Shown here one piece after another: positions 59,901-64,000 of a stretch of 64,000 nucleotides of DNA; within the stretch, counting starts at the first letter, position 1, and every line of letters starts with the position of its first letter. The stretch spans positions 1,488,001 to 1,552,000 of the forward strand of contig MOWL01000045.1 of NCBI GenBank assembly GCA_002110485.1, read 5' to 3'. This stretch comes from Emergomyces orientalis (taxonomy: Eukaryota > Ascomycota > Eurotiomycetes > Onygenales > Ajellomycetaceae). The notes under the pieces are model-generated. The model had not been told where the DNA came from, did not search any database, and saw only the letters and a list, made by a program, of their open reading frames with translations. A program made the position numbers and the translations under genes.

Positions 59901-62335
59901 CAATTCACTAGTGGACAGACGAAACACCACAATGCAGAATATCTTCTACGGAATGGTTTGATTTACATTAATCTCATCCTCAATCATCCTAAAGCAACGG
60001 GTTTCTTGCGTTCGCAATTCTCGGCGCTCAGCCCTGAAATGGTTCCGTGGAAAAACGTAGGACGCCCGGTCAAACTCCAGAATAGTACACGAGGAGTTCT
60101 CAACAAAATGCAATGGGTGACTGACACTACCTCTACTTTGCCACTAGGAGACTCGGATGTTGAGATTGATGTTTGTGCTGTCGGGCTGAACTTCGTAGAC
60201 CTTTTAAGTATCATGGGTGAAGGGGTGGGGGATGTCATTGGGAGAGAGGCGGCTGGAGTCGTATCCAGGGTTGGGCCAGGAGTTAAGCATTTGCAGGCTG
60301 GCGATCGTGTGCTCTACCTCACCGACTCGCCAAAAAAGGGAACTTTCCAAAGCCATGGCAGGGTCAATGAATCGCTAGCTATCAGAATACCAAACAATAT
60401 GAGTTTCGAAGTCGCTGCAGGGCTTCCAGTTATCTACGCCACCGTCATCTACAGTTTGACAAATGTGGGTAGACTGGTTGCTGGGGAAAAGATTCTCATC
60501 CACTCTGCCGCCGGCGGCGTTGGACAGGCTGCCATTCAGTATGCCAAAGAAATTGGAGCTGAGATATTCGCGACAGTCTCAACCGTTGAGAAGATGGAGT
60601 TTCTCAAGAAAGAGTATGGCATCCTCGAGGATCACATATTCTCAAGCCGAGACACCAGCTTTGTTCAGAGAATTATGAGAATGACTAGCAATTCCGGTGT
60701 TGATCTGGTTCTCAACTCTCTTTCTCAAGAGGCTCTTCGACGGTCTTTCGAATGCGTTGCGCCATTTGGTCGATTTATTGAGATTGGGAAGAAAGACTTG
60801 CAGGCCGGCGGCAAACTAGACATGACTCCATTTCTTCAAAATATCACATTCACTGGAGTGGATTTACTTACCCTTGCAGAATCCAGGCCAAAAATCGTGC
60901 GAGAGCTTCTCAATACGACCCTGCGCCTGTGGGAGGACAAGAAAATAAAGGGAGCCTATCCACTCACAACCCTGGGCTACTCTGAGCTTGAACATGGGCT
61001 TCGTATGTTACAGTCTGGAAAGAACATGGGTAAAATCGTGTTCGCACCTAGCAGCGAAAGGGACATCGTCCCCGTTATCCCTGATGTCAAAACGCTGTAC
61101 TCATTTGAGCCTAATGCGTCATATGTTCTCGCTGGGGGTCTTGGAGGGCTAGGAAGGAGCTTGGCACAATGGATGGTGAGTCGTGGTGCAAGGTATTTGA
61201 TATTCCTGTCACGTTCAGGAAAAATCACGCAACCAGTTCAAGAAATGGTTTCCGAGCTGGAGGCCAAAGGGTGCAAAATTCGAATCTTCACATGCGATGT
61301 ATCAGACGTATCCCGATTACAATCAGTTGTTGAGGAGTGTCAGCAGACACTTCCTCCAATTAAAGGATGTATTCAAGGTTCGATGGTTTTAAGGGTGAGC
61401 AATTCAAGTTTCTCTCGCTTTGAAAACAACCAGATATCCAGCCTGGCAGTAAAATAAATGTCTTACGAATGAGAACTAACTAAATATAGGACTCTCTTTT
61501 TGAAAACCTGTCTTATGCTGATTGGACGGCGGCAATCAAACCCAAAGCCCAAGGTTCCCAAAATCTCCACGACGTCTTGCCCAAGGACCTTGATTTTTTC
61601 GTCATGCTCTCATCATTGGCCGGGGTCATGGGAGGCCGCAGTCAGGCAAACTATGCCGCAGGTAACACATACCAGGACGCGCTTGCCAAACATCGTGTGG
61701 CGAATGGGCTACGAGCAGCAAGTTTTGACATTGGAGGCGTGCTATCTGTCGGTTTCGTTGCTGAAAACCAAAACTATGCTCGAAATGCGACCAAGGCTAT
61801 GATACCCATTCGGGAAGACGAAGTCCATGCAGTCGTGGAATATCTAATCGACCCACGACATGAAATGACCGAGAGCACTTGCCAGGTACTCTTCGGTCTA
61901 GCCACGAAGAAGTCATCTCAAGAGCGTGGAGTACCCCCGCCCGAATGTTTCAACTACCCCTTATTTACCTTGTTGCAGAAGACAGGTGGATTCCAACAGC
62001 AAGGCTCGGAAGAGACCGATACATACCGCGTTGACGCTCTACTCGGAGCCGCCAGGACCAAAGAGGAAGCGTCTGGAATAGCGCTAAACGGCATACTTAA
62101 CAAACTTTCAGTACTTCTAAACGTTTCTGCCGATCAAATTGATGCGGGCAAATCTACCCGTTCCAATGGTGTCGATTCACTGATTGCGATTGAGTTCCGG
62201 ACGTGGCTAGCGAAGGAGGCGGGAACAGAGTTATCACTCATTGATGTTACTGTTGGCGGCAGTATCAAGGAGCTGAGCCAGAAGGTCGCAGCTTTGAGTC
62301 GGTTCGTCCAGGGCAATATCTCTGCGACGAAATAA
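53947..62335 (+). CDS. Highly reducing polyketide synthase (KS-AT-DH-MT-ER-KR-ACP)
   Basis: Exons are 53947..54138, 54194..54338, 54412..54680, 54737..56147, 56203..57365, 57432..61394 and 61490..62335, giving 2662 aa (a second Met lies three codons downstream). KS: Cys181 in DTACSSG, His316 in EAHGTGTP, His355 in IGHLEGG. AT: Ser719 in GHSSGE. DH: His1059 in HMVTGRCVLP and Asp1260 in HPVTLDSMF. C-methyltransferase: EVGAGTGSFARL (about 1542). ER: AAGGVGQAAIQYA (about 2086). KR: GGLGGLGRSLA (about 2295) and Tyr about 2435 in QANYAAGNTY. ACP: Ser2611 in GVDSL. All catalytic residues I can check are present, so it appears active, making a reduced, possibly methylated chain. There is no thioesterase domain, so release needs a partner enzyme. 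A linker repeat (see 55557) sits between KS and AT. No tailoring gene is visible within 1.3 kb downstream or 3 kb upstream. Confidence 0.95.
55557..55708 (+). repeat. Tandem NG-rich coding repeat in the PKS linker
   Basis: About seven imperfect units of roughly 8-10 codons (NGETVNGTNGEAVHGTNG-like, residues about 476-525) lie between the KS and AT domains. The reading frame is preserved. Confidence 0.85.
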
Positions 62336-63642
62336 GAGTTGGTTTGGGGAGGCGGAGGAAGAGAACCGCGATTTTGTACGGATGACTCTGAGTGATATAC
62401 CGCGATCAAAAAGATATCAACGGGGGTAGTTGGATTGAAGTGGTGGTTGTGGTTGTGGTTGTGGCCATTTATAAATTGATAATGCCGGGATTTTGGTCTT
62501 GATTTTTTTATGTTTTGACGATTTGATGATTTGATGTTTTTTTGGCGTGTGATAACAAGCATTGCAATAATTTAATGAACCTAGAATGATGTTGATTTTT
62601 GGTACAGTAATTTTTACAATCTCCTGCTCTCTTTCCCAATGACATTTGTCCATCATCTGAATGAAGAATTGCTTAGTCTGTTAGCCTGTTAGCATGGTGG
62701 GACAACTTCTTATATACAACGCAAAGCGCATCCGCATCCTACCCAGATATATGAACCCAATCGATTTTGGTTTACTTTCTCTTTTAATTTTTCGCCCCTA
62801 TTTTAACATATGCAAACTTTATTATTTAATTCTCACACATGTGTTTCCGCCGAAAAGGGACGTTCTGCAGAACATATCCCAGATGGGCCTGAGCTTGGTG
62901 GACTGTGCAGAACAGAGAGACCAATCTTTCTTTTAGTTACTGCGGAAAGCATCTGGGCACTGTCCTCCCACCCAAGCTAGCCTATCTGTCACTAAACACC
63001 AACCTTGCTAAATAAGTGCCCGCGGTGAAGGGCGACCCTAGGATCAATCCCTTATTTTTTAAGGGCCCCTGTCCAGTGTCCAGTGTTCAGGCTTTCCACG
63101 CGCTGTTCCTGCACTTTGCGCTGACAGCTCAGGGGCATCTTTGGGGGGTCCGGGGTAGATGAGTCATCAATTGGCCGATATGTGTCCAGGTGCACAACTC
63201 ACTAGTCCCAAACAGGACTAGCATTTAGCCAAGCATCTGCCAGCGCAGGGAAAATTGATGACTCAGCGCATGCCATGGCTTGTATGGTGTCTTGGCGCGG
63301 GCAAATACAACCCTGAGTCAGCAGATACAGCCAATGACAGGACAGTTGCTGGTCCGAGCATCGGCGTCACGTGAAGCCTGCAGCCCCGATTTTCGCGCCG
63401 AAAAGCACACAGCTTCCACCATTTGAGCGTGCGGTGACTGTCCAGGCAATTGGGGGATGTGGAGAGCCAGAATTGCTGCGAATAAATAATAAAGACGGTT
63501 CTTGATCTCCCCGAGAGAAAGCTTTCTTCCACTTCCCTCCAATTCCTCCCGCCAACCGTTTCTGCGATTTGGATCCTGCTCCAGATCACATCTTTCCCCA
63601 TCATCTTTCTTGCCTGGCCCTGGCATCTCGCCGCTCACAAAG
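62336..63642. other. Intergenic: PKS 3' flank and promoter of the next gene
   Basis: About 1.3 kb. A (GTGGTT)n tract at about 62441-62465 lies just after the PKS stop. No gene is seen. Short frames (for example 63318-63638 minus) lack support. Confidence 0.5.
62441..62465. repeat. (GTGGTT)n microsatellite in the PKS 3' flank
   Basis: Four tandem imperfect hexamer units, about 105 bp after the PKS stop codon. Confidence 0.8.
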
Positions 63643-64000
63643 ATGATGTCGATACGACCATCGAGGCGTGCCTTGTGCGCCCTCCATTCTCAAAAGACCT
63701 CTTCCTTGAACTCTTCGAGGCCGTTTTCATCCTCTGCAGCCACTGCTTCTATTTCCTCACAAAATCGCTTGAGCCAGAGAACTTCCGCGAGAGAAGTATC
63801 AAAACGGGGCCAGAGTACCGTCACTGCTCCATCTTCGTACGTTGTTCATATTTTTTTTTTCTCCTTCGCTTTTGGCTTTCCTTGTTCTCGTGTTTTCGGT
63901 ATCTTTGTTTTTAACGCTTCAGAAAACTCAATTCATACCATACATAGTGTATAGTATAGATTTATAATGGTGTTTGCTAACTTGGCGCATGTGAACAGAC
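63643..64000 (+). CDS. Probable mitochondrial protein, first exon (3' end beyond the window)
   Basis: ATG at 63643 (or 63646) opens a frame rich in Arg and Ser and poor in acidic residues (MMSIRPSRRALCALHSQKTS, then NSSRPFSSSAATASISS), which is a typical mitochondrial presequence. The frame continues to about 63836, where gtacgt is a likely donor. A GCTAAC branch-like site at 63976 is followed by acag ending at 63998, so exon 2 would start at the last two bases of the window. The functional domain lies outside, and I cannot name the protein. Confidence 0.5.

Overview
This window is from the nuclear genome of a filamentous ascomycete. Most genes are split by short introns (about 50-200 nt) with GTRNGT-like donors, CTAAC/CTGAC-type branch sites and YAG acceptors. 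Gene content and protein style (NDC80, DUO1, PEX14, an HMT1-type ABC transporter, a SurE-TTL Pby1 fusion, a LaeA-like methyltransferase, a highly reducing PKS) fit Eurotiomycetes. Onygenales is my best guess, but the order is an inference I cannot test here. No rRNA, tRNA, CRISPR, IS element or intact transposon was recognised. Exon structures were rebuilt by hand from splice signals and reading-frame continuity. In every complete model the exon lengths sum to a multiple of three.

Layout. 1-2878 (-): a large PPR-like mitochondrial protein running off the left edge. 3453-5745 (-): NDC80. 6294-7670 (+): PEX14, with a 7-nt micro-exon. 8093-9549 (+): a conserved RS-rich nuclear protein. 10052-13854 (-): an HMT1-like vacuolar half-ABC transporter with a long C-terminal tail, followed upstream by about 4.2 kb of repeat-rich DNA without a gene. 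18036-20841 (-): a Pby1-like SurE + tubulin-tyrosine-ligase fusion. 21431-22920 (-): seipin. 23765-31104 (-): NOT1. 32194-35420 (+): an F-BAR/SH3 cytokinesis protein. 36749-37610 (-): a DUF4870 membrane protein. 37997-38834 (-): DUO1. 39335-40774 (+): an unnamed disordered protein rich in CDK sites. 41901-44324 (-): MCM10. 44889-46280 (+): RNase H2 subunit B. 47118-48825 (-): galactokinase. 49670-50803 (-): LaeA-like methyltransferase. About 3.1 kb without a gene. 53947-62335 (+): a seven-exon HR-PKS (KS-AT-DH-MT-ER-KR-ACP). 63643-end (+): first exon of a probable mitochondrial protein.

How the genes relate. From 1 to about 48.8 kb the window is a housekeeping block, with an apparent concentration of cell-division and replication genes (NDC80, DUO1, F-BAR/SH3, MCM10, RNase H2B). 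Two head-to-head pairs, MCM10/RNH202 and DUO1/unnamed gene, share short promoters carrying MCB/E2F-like ACGCG or TTTCGCG words, which suggests G1/S co-regulation. From about 49.6 kb the character changes to accessory: a LaeA-like methyltransferase, a gene-free stretch, then a complete HR-PKS with no visible tailoring enzyme, releasing thioesterase or transporter beside it. That PKS is the best candidate for an undescribed biosynthetic locus. Smaller but unusual signals are the PEX14 micro-exon, a PAM2-like motif in the tail of the ABC transporter, and an asparagine-glycine repeat inserted between the KS and AT domains of the PKS.
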